Positions 51,288 to 61,066 of a stretch of DNA of 64,000 nt are shown here, in pieces. Origin of the DNA: Alphaproteobacteria bacterium (lineage in GTDB: Bacteria; Pseudomonadota; Alphaproteobacteria; RF32; CAG-239); the NCBI GenBank assembly GCA_017546315.1, contig JAFYXH010000009.1, positions 1 through 64,000 on the forward strand, read 5' to 3'. Within the stretch, counting starts at the first letter, position 1; each line of letters starts with the position of its first letter. A program made the position numbers and the translations under genes. A model generated the notes under the pieces. That model did no database searches. It was given only the letters and a program-made list of their open reading frames with translations, and was not told where the DNA came from.

Positions 51288-52406
51288 ATGAAATTTACAA
51301 TAGAACGCGCACACTTTTTAAAGACACTCAGCCATGTACAGAGCATTGTTGAGAAAAGAAATACTATCCCTGTACTATCTAACGTTAGAATCGAAGCAAA
51401 AGGTTCTACTATTAACTTTAAAGCTACAGATATGGATATCGAGATAACTGAAATAGTAGATGCAACAGTAATTGAAGAAGGTGCAACAACTGCTCCTGCT
51501 CATATGTTGTATGATATTGTTAGAAAACTCTCTGACGGTTCTGATGTTGAAATTTCATATCCTGATGAAAAAGGTTCTCTAAGAATTGCTTCAGGTCGTT
51601 CAAAGTTCTCACTATCTACTATTGGTGTTGAAGATTTTCCAATAATCTCAGGTGATGATTTACCAATAAATTTCGAAATTAGTAAAGATGAATTAAAAAC
51701 TTTGATTGACCGCACTCAATTTTCTGCCTCTGTTGAAGAAGCTAGATATTATTTGAACGGTTTATATGTTCATGCAAAAGCGGAAGGCGCTGCAAATGTT
51801 TTACGAGTTGTAGCAACAGACGGACATAGACTCGCTTGCGCAGAGTCTCCTTTACCAGAAGGGGCTGAAAAACTAGAAGGTGTTATCATCCCAAGAAAAT
51901 CTGTTTTAGAGATTAGAAAACTACTTGATGACGCATCTATTGATAAGGTATTGATGGCTTTGTCTGAAAATAAAGTTAGAATCTCTTTTGAAGATATCAC
52001 ACTTACTTCAAAACTTATTGATGGAACTTTCCCTGATTATGAGCGTGTTATCCCAACTGATAACGACAAAATTCTTGAAGTTAACGTAAAAGAATTATCT
52101 TCTGCTGTTGACCGTGTTTCTGTTGTAACAGAAAGAAGTCGTGGAATCCGCCTCATCACAGATAAGAATCACGTAACAATTGCTGCTTCAAACGCAGAAT
52201 TAGGAAACGCCTCAGAAGAATTAGAAGCTACTTATGACAAAGAAACAATAGACACTGGCTACAACTTCCGTTACTTGTTAGATATTCTAGCGCAAATTAA
52301 AGGCGAGGAAGTCAGATTCAGTCTTTCTGGAAATGCAGCTGCAACTGTTATAACAGATAAAACTGATAATAGCGCAATTTATGTTTTAATGCCTATGAGA
52401 ATCTAA
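51288..52406 (+). CDS. dnaN: DNA polymerase III beta clamp
   Basis: 372 aa from ATG 51288; the upstream in-frame ATG adds a Lys-rich unconserved tail. Starts MKFTIERAHFLKTL; contains NTIPVLSNVRIEA, VATDGHRLA and the C-terminal YVLMPMRI. It is the sliding clamp for replication and repair. recF begins immediately after its stop. Confidence 0.96.
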   Translation: MKFTIERAHFLKTLSHVQSIVEKRNTIPVLSNVRIEAKGSTINFKATDMDIEITEIVDATVIEEGATTAPAHMLYDIVRKLSDGSDVEISYPDEKGSLRIASGRSKFSLSTIGVEDFPIISGDDLPINFEISKDELKTLIDRTQFSASVEEARYYLNGLYVHAKAEGAANVLRVVATDGHRLACAESPLPEGAEKLEGVIIPRKSVLEIRKLLDDASIDKVLMALSENKVRISFEDITLTSKLIDGTFPDYERVIPTDNDKILEVNVKELSSAVDRVSVVTERSRGIRLITDKNHVTIAASNAELGNASEELEATYDKETIDTGYNFRYLLDILAQIKGEEVRFSLSGNAAATVITDKTDNSAIYVLMPMRI

Positions 52407-53642
52407 GTGAATACCGCTTTTCATATTATAGATGATAAATCTAAGACTAAGGTCCGGTCCTTTTTAAAGAACCTGACCTTAGTTAATTTTAGAAACTACC
52501 GGTATCAAAGACTAAACTTCAATCAACCATTTGTTATTTTTAGCGGAAACAATGGAAGCGGTAAGACAAATATATTAGAGGCTATTTCTTTTCTTTCACA
52601 AGGAAGAGGTTTAAGAAACGCTAAATTATCTGAGGTTAAAACTTTTGATTTTTTAATAGATAAAATTGAGACTCCAACTTTTATAAATAACAGTGGATGG
52701 GCCGTATCAGCACTACTTGAAAGAGATAGTGAAGAATATAGAATCGGAACTTCAGTCGAGAGTTCAACCAAAGAAATCGACTTTAACGAATCAAAAGAAA
52801 TTGATCGAAGAGTAGTCAATATAAACAAACAAAAACTCTCATCACAAACAGAATTAAATAATTATATTTCTATGATTTGGGTTACACCTCAAATGGATAG
52901 ATTATTCCAATCTGGCACTCAAAATCGAAGAAGTTTTTTAGATAGAATCGTATGTAGTTTTGATACATCTCATGCTAGAAGATTATCATCATTTGACAAT
53001 GTTTATAGACAATGGCTACTTCTCTTAAAAGAGGGAAATACAAATAACAATTGGCTATCTTCATTAGAAGAACAAATTACTGAAATTGGCGTAGCAATCG
53101 CTTGCGCGAGAAAAGAACAAATAGATAATTTAAATATTTTCATGGAAAGATATCCTGACGAAACATTTCCAGAAGCCTTTCTTGCATTAGATGGAACAAT
53201 TGAAAAGTTGCTCAATGATAAACCTGCTATTTTTGTAGAAGACTTTTATAGAGAAGCACTAAAAAAACAGCGCAACATATCATTTTTAAACGACTCCACA
53301 ATAACTATAAATAAAACAGATTTAAAGGTAATCTATAAGAGAAAAAATGTTCCCGCATCTTTCTGTTCAACCGGAGAGCAAAAATCATTACTTCTAAGCA
53401 TCATTATATCGCAAGCTAGACGCCTTACTGAGTACAAAGGGTTTCCTCCCATAATGCTCCTAGATGAAATCGCAGCCCACTTAGACGAGATTAGACGAGA
53501 TGCCTTATTATCCAAAATATACGAGATAAATTCTCAAGCATTTTTAACAACAACTGATGAGTATGACTTTAACAATATAAAACAACACGCTCAATTTTTT
53601 GAAATAAACAACAATTCCGCAACAGAAATATTTCTTAAATAA
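52407..53642 (+). CDS. recF: Recombination mediator RecF
   Basis: 411 aa. Walker A GNNGSGKTNILEA, signature CSTGEQKSLLLSII and Walker B LLDEIAAHLDEIRR. The only sensible start is GTG 52407, directly after the dnaN TAA and without a good ribosome site, so translation probably restarts after dnaN. About 18 residues precede the usual LVNFRNY start and contain a 36-nt hairpin. It works with RecO and RecR. Confidence 0.93.
   Translation: MNTAFHIIDDKSKTKVRSFLKNLTLVNFRNYRYQRLNFNQPFVIFSGNNGSGKTNILEAISFLSQGRGLRNAKLSEVKTFDFLIDKIETPTFINNSGWAVSALLERDSEEYRIGTSVESSTKEIDFNESKEIDRRVVNINKQKLSSQTELNNYISMIWVTPQMDRLFQSGTQNRRSFLDRIVCSFDTSHARRLSSFDNVYRQWLLLLKEGNTNNNWLSSLEEQITEIGVAIACARKEQIDNLNIFMERYPDETFPEAFLALDGTIEKLLNDKPAIFVEDFYREALKKQRNISFLNDSTITINKTDLKVIYKRKNVPASFCSTGEQKSLLLSIIISQARRLTEYKGFPPIMLLDEIAAHLDEIRRDALLSKIYEINSQAFLTTTDEYDFNNIKQHAQFFEINNNSATEIFLK
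52447..52482 (+). other. Near-perfect 36-nt hairpin at the start of recF
   Basis: CTAAGGTC pairs with GACCTTAG, continuing through GGT/ACC and CTTT/AAAG with single mismatches between. It overlaps codons 14-25 of recF from the GTG start and has no U-tract, so it is more likely translational than a terminator. Confidence 0.55.
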
Positions 53643-53644
53643 AA

Positions 53645-53665
53645 AAAGCCACCGAAGGTGGCTTT
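53645..53665 (-). terminator. Terminator of gpsA
   Basis: AAAGCCACC / GGTGGCTTT with a TTC loop on the minus strand (a stable CTTCGG-type closing) followed by seven T. It lies between convergent recF and gpsA. Confidence 0.8.
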
Positions 53666-53673
53666 AATCTTTA

Positions 53674-54648
53674 TTAAAAAGCATCAAATTCATGCTTTAG
53701 ATCTCGCTCAAACATAGAAAGAATCGTTTGTTTCACATCTGCACCTTCATATACCGCTTTGTATAAAGCCTGACAAATTGGCATATTGATATTTTCTTTA
53801 TCTGCAATGATTTTTACTGCCTTTAGAGTAAAATAGCCTTCTGCTAATTTTCCAAAATTTTCACCCTTTGCAAACATCTCACCAAACATACGGTTATGAC
53901 TATGTTTAGAGAACAATGTAGCCTCATAATCACCTAAGTGAGACAAACCATAAGCAGTCATAGGATTACCACCAAAATGTTTTATAAAGCGCCCTACTTC
54001 TACTGGAGCTCTTGCCATTAAAGCTCCTTTTAACCCATACCACTCTAGACCATCTAAAATACCTGCGGCAATTCCTATAACATTTTTCAATGCTGCACCA
54101 ACTTGATTACCAATAAAATCAGATCCATAATAGAATCTAATCAAATCGCTTTGCAATGTTTTTACAACATTTGTTTTAACATCTTCTTCATCACTATCAA
54201 TAACGGCACAAGATGGAACTTTTTTCATATAATCTTGAACATGACCTGGTCCACCCAATGTTGCAATATGTATTGGTTGAGCAATTTCTTCCCTCATCAC
54301 TTCACTTAAAAGTTTAGCACTAGGCTCTTCCAAACCTTTCATCGCTAATAAAAAAGTTTTATCTGTAACGTTATACTCATTTAATTGACGAGCTAATGAA
54401 CGAAGATGCTGACACCCTATTGATATTATAATCAGGTCATTATTTAACACATCTTCAATATTTTCATGCAAAGTCATATTATCAGTTAATGTTAAATATG
54501 AATTTTTGCGTGTTTCTTTTAATTCTTTAAAATCAGGCAAATCTGGACGACTATAAATTTTAACTTCATCTACTTTACAATAGTTCGCTACATACCATGC
54601 TAAAAATGTTCCCCAGCGCCCGCTTCCAATAACAGATATTTCAGACAT
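53674..54648 (-). CDS. gpsA: Glycerol-3-phosphate dehydrogenase [NAD(P)+]
   Basis: 324 aa. N-terminal GSGRWGTFLAWYVANYC, LLAMKGLEE, LGGPGHVQDY and the catalytic-lysine region ALKNVIGIAAGILDGL. It makes sn-glycerol-3-P for phospholipids. Convergent with recF. AAGGA is the ribosome site. Confidence 0.92.
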   Translation of the reverse strand: MSEISVIGSGRWGTFLAWYVANYCKVDEVKIYSRPDLPDFKELKETRKNSYLTLTDNMTLHENIEDVLNNDLIIISIGCQHLRSLARQLNEYNVTDKTFLLAMKGLEEPSAKLLSEVMREEIAQPIHIATLGGPGHVQDYMKKVPSCAVIDSDEEDVKTNVVKTLQSDLIRFYYGSDFIGNQVGAALKNVIGIAAGILDGLEWYGLKGALMARAPVEVGRFIKHFGGNPMTAYGLSHLGDYEATLFSKHSHNRMFGEMFAKGENFGKLAEGYFTLKAVKIIADKENINMPICQALYKAVYEGADVKQTILSMFERDLKHEFDAF

Positions 54649-54783
54649 TCGAATAATCCTTATTTTATATTAGTAATGTGTGGAACTTTAATGGACTTTT
54701 CAAACAATATCAAACTAACTTTTCAAGAAATCAACAATCGAATCTTGATATAATAAGAGTTAGAACATTAAAAAACTTATGAA

Positions 54784-55134
54784 TTATTTTTTCTTAATTC
54801 TCTGACGACCTATAATAGCCTTAATATAGTCAAACTTTGCAAATGATTTATACGCAACATCAAGACTAGCTTCATCACCATAAAATACTTTATTAGCTAA
54901 TCCCTTTATTGCCTCATCAATTTTCTTAAAGGCATCATTATAATCTTTATTGAAATTATTTTTAGATTTTTTTTGAACTAAATTATGATATGCAGCAATA
55001 ACCTTTGCGGTTTCATCCGCAGAATTGGCATAACCTTTCCGCTCAAATTCATGCATTATTTGAGCTGTGGTTTGATAAAAGCACTTATTAGTTAAAATGC
55101 TCTTTTGTGTTTCATTTTTACTGTCTATAATCAT
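54784..55134 (-). CDS. Uncharacterised small helical protein
   Basis: 116 aa, Lys-rich, all-helical in appearance (TAKVIAAYHNLVQKKS; DAFKKIDEAIKGL), ending RQRIKKK. No signal peptide, TM or recognised motif. It stands between two minus-strand genes, gpsA downstream and the membrane protein upstream. Confidence 0.55.
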   Translation of the reverse strand: MIIDSKNETQKSILTNKCFYQTTAQIMHEFERKGYANSADETAKVIAAYHNLVQKKSKNNFNKDYNDAFKKIDEAIKGLANKVFYGDEASLDVAYKSFAKFDYIKAIIGRQRIKKK

Positions 55135-55205
55135 ACTTAGAAATTAAACCTCCAAATGTACACATGTTATATATAACACAGATTTTTTAACTTTCAATCT
55201 TTTTA

Positions 55206-56504
55206 TTACATACATGTTCTTATTGTATCAATAAAACTTAATCCTTTTTCCTGACCTATTTGCATACCTGTGCCATGAGGAATAGGAAAATTCATACCAC
55301 ATTGCCAGTCTTGAATTGTTTTTAAGTTCCAATAATGGTTTAAGCAAGAACAACCATTTTTATAAAAAAGCTCACCAAAAAATTGAAATCTTTGAGCTTT
55401 AATATCACTTACAATACCTGACAACATAAGCATAAGTAATACTACTCCATAAATATTGGCAAATTTATATTTTGATAAAAATAGAATCATTAAAGTTGCA
55501 GGCAACATCATAAAAGCTGTTTCATTATGGCGAATGTACGTCATCCAATATGTATAAACCTCCCCCCCTCGAAAAGAAACAACACCGCAAACACAAAAAA
55601 GAATCCCAAACATTATCGCCCATAAAGGCTGTATTTTTTTATTACTATATTGTTCAAAGAAAACTACTGCTAAAATTGCAAAATGAGCAGCAAACCAAAT
55701 AAAACACACTTCTTGACTTAAAACTTTTGCAAGAGAAAACATATTCAAACTATTAACAATATAAAATGACAAATGCTTTATGTATTCATAATCAATGATT
55801 TTGTTACTCATTTTTACTTCAATAAAACGCATTGGCGTTGTAACAAATGATAACAAGAAAAACAAAACACACAAAATAGCACAAACGACAAAACATCGCT
55901 TAAAACATAAAACTTTACCATCTGATTTAGAATTGATGCACTCTTTGATTATATATGCTAAAAACCCACCTATTGCCAAAGGAATATTCATTGATATAAC
56001 ACTACAAAATAAGCTTAAAGCAAAACATACTATATTTAACCATGTAGAACTTTTTACAAAACCAAAATACACCGCAATCAAGAAAAACAATATAAAAGTA
56101 TGAGTCTGCACAAGAAACACCCATAACCAATTATAGCCTAGCATTGGCGTTAGTATAGGACACAAAAAAAGAGGAAAAATATTTATTTTATTTTTAGGTT
56201 TTGCACTAACCAAAATCGACCAATAAACACATAGAATAACTAAATAAACTCCAAAATTTACGAAATTAAAATATCGCAAATTCCAATTAAAAGTTTTGTA
56301 TATTACTTCTGATATTATAAAATAAAAAAATTGCATATTCTCATTATAAAACTCAAATAGATGAGAAAAATGTCCCCTTGGCATCAAATCCCACGTATCC
56401 CAAAAAGGAATATCAAACGCATAACGATATAAAAGAAAAACATCATACCCTAAAATAGAAAACAATACTAAATAAGATAATAAATATACCAATCTTATAG
56501 ACAT
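55206..56504 (-). CDS. Polytopic membrane protein, GT-C-like
   Basis: 432 aa with about ten TM helices. Between the first two helices is the acidic motif IPFWDTWDLMP, like the D-x-D-type loop of GT-C membrane glycosyltransferases. The C-terminal loop is Cys-rich (NGCSCLNHYW). It may transfer sugar from a polyprenyl carrier to a surface glycan, but similarity is topological only. GAGAGG is the ribosome site. Confidence 0.55.
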   Translation of the reverse strand: MSIRLVYLLSYLVLFSILGYDVFLLYRYAFDIPFWDTWDLMPRGHFSHLFEFYNENMQFFYFIISEVIYKTFNWNLRYFNFVNFGVYLVILCVYWSILVSAKPKNKINIFPLFLCPILTPMLGYNWLWVFLVQTHTFILFFLIAVYFGFVKSSTWLNIVCFALSLFCSVISMNIPLAIGGFLAYIIKECINSKSDGKVLCFKRCFVVCAILCVLFFLLSFVTTPMRFIEVKMSNKIIDYEYIKHLSFYIVNSLNMFSLAKVLSQEVCFIWFAAHFAILAVVFFEQYSNKKIQPLWAIMFGILFCVCGVVSFRGGEVYTYWMTYIRHNETAFMMLPATLMILFLSKYKFANIYGVVLLMLMLSGIVSDIKAQRFQFFGELFYKNGCSCLNHYWNLKTIQDWQCGMNFPIPHGTGMQIGQEKGLSFIDTIRTCM

Positions 56505-56575
56505 AACTCACCTCTCTTTTTTCGAGGTTATAAAATATTATCACTCTTTTCAACCTTTATTTTAGAAAAAAACAA

Positions 56576-56604
56576 TTGACTTATCAAATATTTGATTTTA
56601 TAGT
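56576..56604 (+). promoter_or_regulatory. Promoter of the rpmH-rnpA-yidC cluster
   Basis: TTGACT (56576-56581), a 17-nt spacer and TATAGT (56599-56604), about 70 nt before the L34 start. Confidence 0.75.
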
Positions 56605-56672
56605 TTAGCCTCAAACCGAGAGATAGCTTTTGCTATTTTTAAATAAATAACTAATTAACCGGAGATTTTATA

Positions 56673-56807
56673 ATGAAACGTACATATCAACCAAGTAAAT
56701 TGGTAAGAGCTCGTCGCCACGGCTTTAGAGCTCGCATGGCTACAGCTGGTGGTCGTAAAGTTTTATCTGCTCGCAGAGCTAGAGGACGTAAAAGACTTTC
56801 TGCTTAA
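56673..56807 (+). CDS. rpmH: 50S ribosomal protein L34
   Basis: 44 aa, very basic: [20 protein letters not shown], ending RGRKRLSA. Unmistakable L34, first gene of the conserved rpmH-rnpA-yidD-yidC-engB cluster. CCGGAG is the ribosome site. Confidence 0.97.
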   Translation: MKRTYQPSKLVRARRHGFRARMATAGGRKVLSARRARGRKRLSA

Positions 56808-56817
56808 TGTATAAGCG

Positions 56818-57183
56818 ATGACAAAAATACTTACTTTAAAGAAAAGAAGAGATTTTCTACGGGTCGCACAGGATCATCATATTGCAACTTACAACGTGGT
56901 GGTTCAGGCGACTCGCAGTTTATGTAATGATGATTTCATTAGAGTTGGATATACAGCTACTAAAAAGATAGGAAATGCTGTTATAAGAGCCAAAAGCAAA
57001 AGACGTATGCGAGCTATTGCAAGAATGGTTAGTAGCTACTTACTAAAAGATGTGGACTATGTTTTTATTGCTAGAATGAGTACTGCAAATTGTGATTTTA
57101 ATGATTTATCCAGAGATGCAATTTACGCTATAAAGCGTATAAACAAGAATTTCATCCCCACCCAAAACGATGACAAAAAATAA
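56818..57183 (+). CDS. rnpA: Ribonuclease P protein component
   Basis: 121 aa. Starts with [13 protein letters not shown]; contains [24 protein letters not shown], the RNA-binding signature. It assists the RNase P RNA in 5' maturation of tRNA. Starts 10 nt after rpmH and overlaps yidD by 14 bp. Confidence 0.95.
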   Translation: MTKILTLKKRRDFLRVAQDHHIATYNVVVQATRSLCNDDFIRVGYTATKKIGNAVIRAKSKRRMRAIARMVSSYLLKDVDYVFIARMSTANCDFNDLSRDAIYAIKRINKNFIPTQNDDKK

Positions 57184-57466
57184 GAATACATTGAAAAAGC
57201 TTTTATTCTCTATTCATTATGGAATAAAGTGTTTATTACTTCTTTTTTTGAAATTTTACAAAAAATGTATATCCCCTTTTCTTCCTTGTGCTTGCAGATA
57301 TACTCCGACTTGCTCAGAATATATGATGGAAGCAATAGAAAAATATGGCATTCTAAAAGGAGGTTTGCTTGGCATCAAAAGACTACTTAGATGCTCTCCA
57401 TGGGGGGGCTCTGGCTATGATCCTGTTCCTAGCTTAAACAAAAAAGACAACAAAGATACTAATTAG
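57170..57466 (+). CDS. yidD: Membrane protein insertion efficiency factor YidD
   Basis: 98 aa. [32 protein letters not shown] and [14 protein letters not shown] are the family signature. An amphipathic membrane-associated protein that aids YidC insertion. Overlaps rnpA. Confidence 0.95.
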   Translation: MTKNKNTLKKLLFSIHYGIKCLLLLFLKFYKKCISPFLPCACRYTPTCSEYMMEAIEKYGILKGGLLGIKRLLRCSPWGGSGYDPVPSLNKKDNKDTN

Positions 57467-57538
57467 CTTTACAATAGAGCTTTTGAGGGTTATAAGTTGT
57501 CGTATTACTTACAAAACATTTAGGAGTTATAAAGAAAA

Positions 57539-59212
57539 ATGAAAGATGAAATGAAATCTTTATCTTTAGCAATTGTACTTTCTTTTATTGCAATTTATAG
57601 TGTTAATCATTTTTTTGGGTATAACCAATTTGGCTCTTTACAAGAAACAGAGAAACAGAAAATTGCCCAAAAACTTAATACAGTTACATCTCATGTAAAA
57701 ATTGAAGAAAATGTTCTTAAAACAACTGGTGAAACTATTTCTAGTGAAAAAAGAATCAATATTGATAATAAAACAATAAAAGGAAGTATTCGTCTTAAAG
57801 GTGGTCGATTTGACAATATCCTCCTTGAAAAATATAATGAAAATCTTGATGATCAAAGCAACAAAGTTGAGCTTTTAGCTCCAAACAAAACAAAAAATCC
57901 TTATTTTGCGGAATTAGGTTGGTTATCTTTAGATGAAAAAGTTGCACTACCAAATTCTAATACCTCATGGGAAACTACATCTTCTATTATTTCTCCTGAA
58001 AAACCAGCCATTTTGACTTGGAACAATAATAACGGATTGAAGTTTATCAGAAAAATTCAAATTGATAAAGATTATTTATTTACAATCACAGATACTATTG
58101 AAAATTTGAGTGGAGAAGAAGTTGAATTGTTCCCTTATGCTCTTCTTAGTAGAGATATTAAAAACTTACCACAGAATCGCTCTGTTGTTCATGAAGGAAT
58201 TAGTGCGGTTATCAACGACTCTTTAAAAGAATTTAAGTATGGTGATATAAAAGATGGAGATACTGAAACTTTTGAAGCAAAAACTGGATGGATCGGTTTT
58301 TCTGATAGATATTGGTTCTCTGCTTTAATTTTGCCTAAAGATGCAAGTAATAAGGTTACCTTAAAAAATAACAATAAAACAAACTACCAAATAGATTATT
58401 TGGGTGGAAGAGCTATTATTCCAAATGGAGAGGCTTATTCATATACTTATAAGTTATATTCTGGAGCTAAAGAAATAAAGCTATTAGATAAATATACTAA
58501 AGAGGATAAAATATCTAAATTTGATTTAGCTGTTGATTTTGGTTGGTATTATTTTTTAACAAAACCATTCTTCTATATTCTTGATTTCCTTTATGGATTT
58601 TTGGGAAATATGGGATGGGCCATACTTTTGTTTGCAGCGTTATTGAGACTTTTGATGTTTCCTATCGCAAATAAGTCTTTTGCAAATATGGCAAAGATGA
58701 AAGCATTACAACCTAAACTTGATGAAATTAAATCAAAGTATGGTGATAATCAATTACTTATCCAACAAGCTACAATGGATTTATATAAAAAAGAGAAAAT
58801 AAATCCTGCGTCTGGATGTTTACCAATGCTTATTCAAATTCCTGTATTCTTTTCTCTTTATAAGGTTTTGAATATTGCAATTGAGATTAGACACGCTCCT
58901 TTTATTGGTTGGATAAAAGACTTATCTGCACCAGATCCTTTAACTTTTTCAGAAATGTTAAATATATACGTTCCATCATTTATAAATATTGGTATTTGGC
59001 CAATGTTGATGGGTGTTACTATGTGGATTCAACAAAAGCTTAACCCTGCTCCAATTAACAAAGATCAAGCTATGATGTTTACTTTAATGCCTGTATTCTT
59101 TACATTTATGTTGGGTCATTTTGCATCTGGTTTGGTTATATATTGGACTTTAAGCAATATTTTATCCATTATTCAACAAAAGATTATTATGGGTAAAAAT
59201 GGAGTAAAATAA
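57539..59212 (+). CDS. yidC: Membrane protein insertase YidC
   Basis: 557 aa. N-terminal TM anchor, large periplasmic beta domain (~75-320), then the conserved five-TM insertase core (GNMGWAILLFAALLRLLMFP, ASGCLPMLIQIPVFFSLYKVL). It inserts membrane proteins alone or with Sec. TAATG overlap with engB. Confidence 0.95.
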   Translation: MKDEMKSLSLAIVLSFIAIYSVNHFFGYNQFGSLQETEKQKIAQKLNTVTSHVKIEENVLKTTGETISSEKRINIDNKTIKGSIRLKGGRFDNILLEKYNENLDDQSNKVELLAPNKTKNPYFAELGWLSLDEKVALPNSNTSWETTSSIISPEKPAILTWNNNNGLKFIRKIQIDKDYLFTITDTIENLSGEEVELFPYALLSRDIKNLPQNRSVVHEGISAVINDSLKEFKYGDIKDGDTETFEAKTGWIGFSDRYWFSALILPKDASNKVTLKNNNKTNYQIDYLGGRAIIPNGEAYSYTYKLYSGAKEIKLLDKYTKEDKISKFDLAVDFGWYYFLTKPFFYILDFLYGFLGNMGWAILLFAALLRLLMFPIANKSFANMAKMKALQPKLDEIKSKYGDNQLLIQQATMDLYKKEKINPASGCLPMLIQIPVFFSLYKVLNIAIEIRHAPFIGWIKDLSAPDPLTFSEMLNIYVPSFINIGIWPMLMGVTMWIQQKLNPAPINKDQAMMFTLMPVFFTFMLGHFASGLVIYWTLSNILSIIQQKIIMGKNGVK

Positions 59213-59847
59213 TGTCTGAAAAACTAGAAGAAGCTCGTTTAGCAAAAGGAAAAGAGCTTTTTAATAAACGATGTGATTTTGTTCTTAGTGTTGCCAATCT
59301 TAAACAACTTCCATCTGATGATAAGGTTGAGATTGCGTTTGCAGGAAGATCAAATGTTGGAAAATCAAGTCTTATAAATGCTCTATTTGGGCAAAGAAAA
59401 CTTGCTAAAACATCATCAACTCCTGGAAGAACTCAGCAATTAAATTATTTCAATCTTAATGAGCAACTTTATGTTGTAGATTTACCAGGATACGGTTTTG
59501 CAAAAGCCCCTAAAGATATTGTTAAAAATTGGCAAAACTTAATTAACACTTATCTTGTGGGCAGAGCGAATCTTAGAAGAGTGTTTGTTTTGATTGATTC
59601 TCGTCATGGTATAAAAAAGATTGATGAGGAAATTATGGAAATGCTAGATACTGCTGCTGTTACATATCAGATTGTATTAACTAAAATTGATAAAATTAGT
59701 GAAAAAGAATTAGAAAAAGTATTAAAAGATACAAACGAAAAGATAAGTAAACACACTGCGGCGCATGTGCTAGTTTTGAAGACGAGTTCTGAAAAGAATC
59801 TATATTTGGATGAATTAAAAGCAGAAGTTGCAGATTTAATTTGTTAA
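59212..59847 (+). CDS. engB: Ribosome-biogenesis GTPase EngB/YsxC
   Basis: 211 aa. G1 GRSNVGKSSLINAL near 46, G3 DLPGYG, G4 LTKIDK and G5 TSSEKN. It is needed for 50S assembly. It shares its ATG with the yidC stop. Confidence 0.95.
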   Translation: MSEKLEEARLAKGKELFNKRCDFVLSVANLKQLPSDDKVEIAFAGRSNVGKSSLINALFGQRKLAKTSSTPGRTQQLNYFNLNEQLYVVDLPGYGFAKAPKDIVKNWQNLINTYLVGRANLRRVFVLIDSRHGIKKIDEEIMEMLDTAAVTYQIVLTKIDKISEKELEKVLKDTNEKISKHTAAHVLVLKTSSEKNLYLDELKAEVADLIC

Positions 59848-59850
59848 ATA

Positions 59851-59878
59851 AAAATCCCCTTAATAAAGGGGATTTTTT
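59851..59878 (+). terminator. Terminator of the rpmH-engB operon
   Basis: AAAATCCCC (59851-59859) pairs with GGGGATTTT, with an 8-nt loop and six T. Confidence 0.9.
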
Positions 59879-60002
59879 GTTTTAGTTTAGGTTCTATTTT
59901 TTGATAGCTTATAATCTTTTTATTCTAGGTATAAATTTGCTCTGTGAATAACTGTTATTCAATCAACCATTGGATGACTTTAACTATAAGCAATAATCAA
60001 TA

Positions 60003-60992
60003 TTAGGTTATAGCTGTTACACCTCTTATATTACCATCTCTTACAATTTGAACTACATGTAGTTTTCTACGCATTTCTTGCATTGTTTTTTCAACATTTA
60101 TATGTGGTGTCTGCTCCATTATACACTTTATGAAAGATTCATAAGCTGCTTCAGGACTTTCGGCGTGAATTGTCGCCATGCAGTTATCGTGTCCAGATCC
60201 CATTAAAGCCCATATTGCAGATGCATTCTTATTTGAAATCTCACCACCTATAATAGCATCGGGGGTAATACGTTTAATTAAGTCTATTGCATCAGCATCA
60301 CTCATACCTTCGGTATCTTTATTTTTGCTTCCTTTAACACGAGATAAAACGATATGAATACGATTTGGATGTGGCACTTTTAATTCTCTAGTATCTTCTA
60401 GAGTTACCACTCTTTTATGTATATCTAAAAGTTGCAATAAGTTATTTAAGAATGTGGTTTTACCTGTTCCGGTACCTCCGCTAACTAAAATATGATCTCC
60501 TCTTCGCAAAGCTAATAATAAACGCTCATATGCATCATCTGGGTCTTTTATGTTTTTCAAGGGATTTATTTCTTTTAATTGTTTACCTTGTTCCAAACCA
60601 TAATCACCAAAACCAAAAGCAACATCATCAGAATACAAACGTATTGCGATAGCTATCCCCTCTTTATCTTCAAAACCATAACGAATATTTCTACCAGCAA
60701 CACCCGTAAAACGATGTCCTCCTGGGATGTCGGTATAAACTGTTGGAATACCATACATTGGATCAAATTCTTGGTCATTAAGATTTGCTATGATATATAG
60801 TAAATTAGTCAAATATTCTTTAGTCAATTTAGGATCTTTATAACTAACCCAAGGAAAAGCTCTTTTGCCTCGCAAACGCAACCAAATTTCTCCTGGTTGA
60901 TTTACAGCAACTTCTTCTAAATTATCTTGTTCATACCAATATGACAATGGCCTTAGAACTGAACTCAATACTTTATCTTCTTGTTTTCCCAT
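60003..60992 (-). CDS. virB11: VirB11-family T4SS ATPase
   Basis: 329 aa. N-terminal domain with EVAVNQPGEIWLRLRGKRA, typical of VirB11/TrbB. C-terminal RecA-like domain: Walker A GGTGTGKTT near 170, Asp box LEDTREL, Walker B PDAIIGGEI and His box GSGHDNCMATIHAES. Hexameric cytoplasmic ATPase that powers pilus biogenesis or transfer. It lies directly downstream of virB10, the standard VirB order. Length fits VirB11 better than DotB (about 377 aa). Confidence 0.9.
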   Translation of the reverse strand: MGKQEDKVLSSVLRPLSYWYEQDNLEEVAVNQPGEIWLRLRGKRAFPWVSYKDPKLTKEYLTNLLYIIANLNDQEFDPMYGIPTVYTDIPGGHRFTGVAGRNIRYGFEDKEGIAIAIRLYSDDVAFGFGDYGLEQGKQLKEINPLKNIKDPDDAYERLLLALRRGDHILVSGGTGTGKTTFLNNLLQLLDIHKRVVTLEDTRELKVPHPNRIHIVLSRVKGSKNKDTEGMSDADAIDLIKRITPDAIIGGEISNKNASAIWALMGSGHDNCMATIHAESPEAAYESFIKCIMEQTPHINVEKTMQEMRRKLHVVQIVRDGNIRGVTAIT

Positions 60993-61066
60993 AATATATC
61001 CCTACCTATTTATAATCTTTATAATAGCATGTTTTTTAATATTAGTCAATAACACCTATCTATTGA

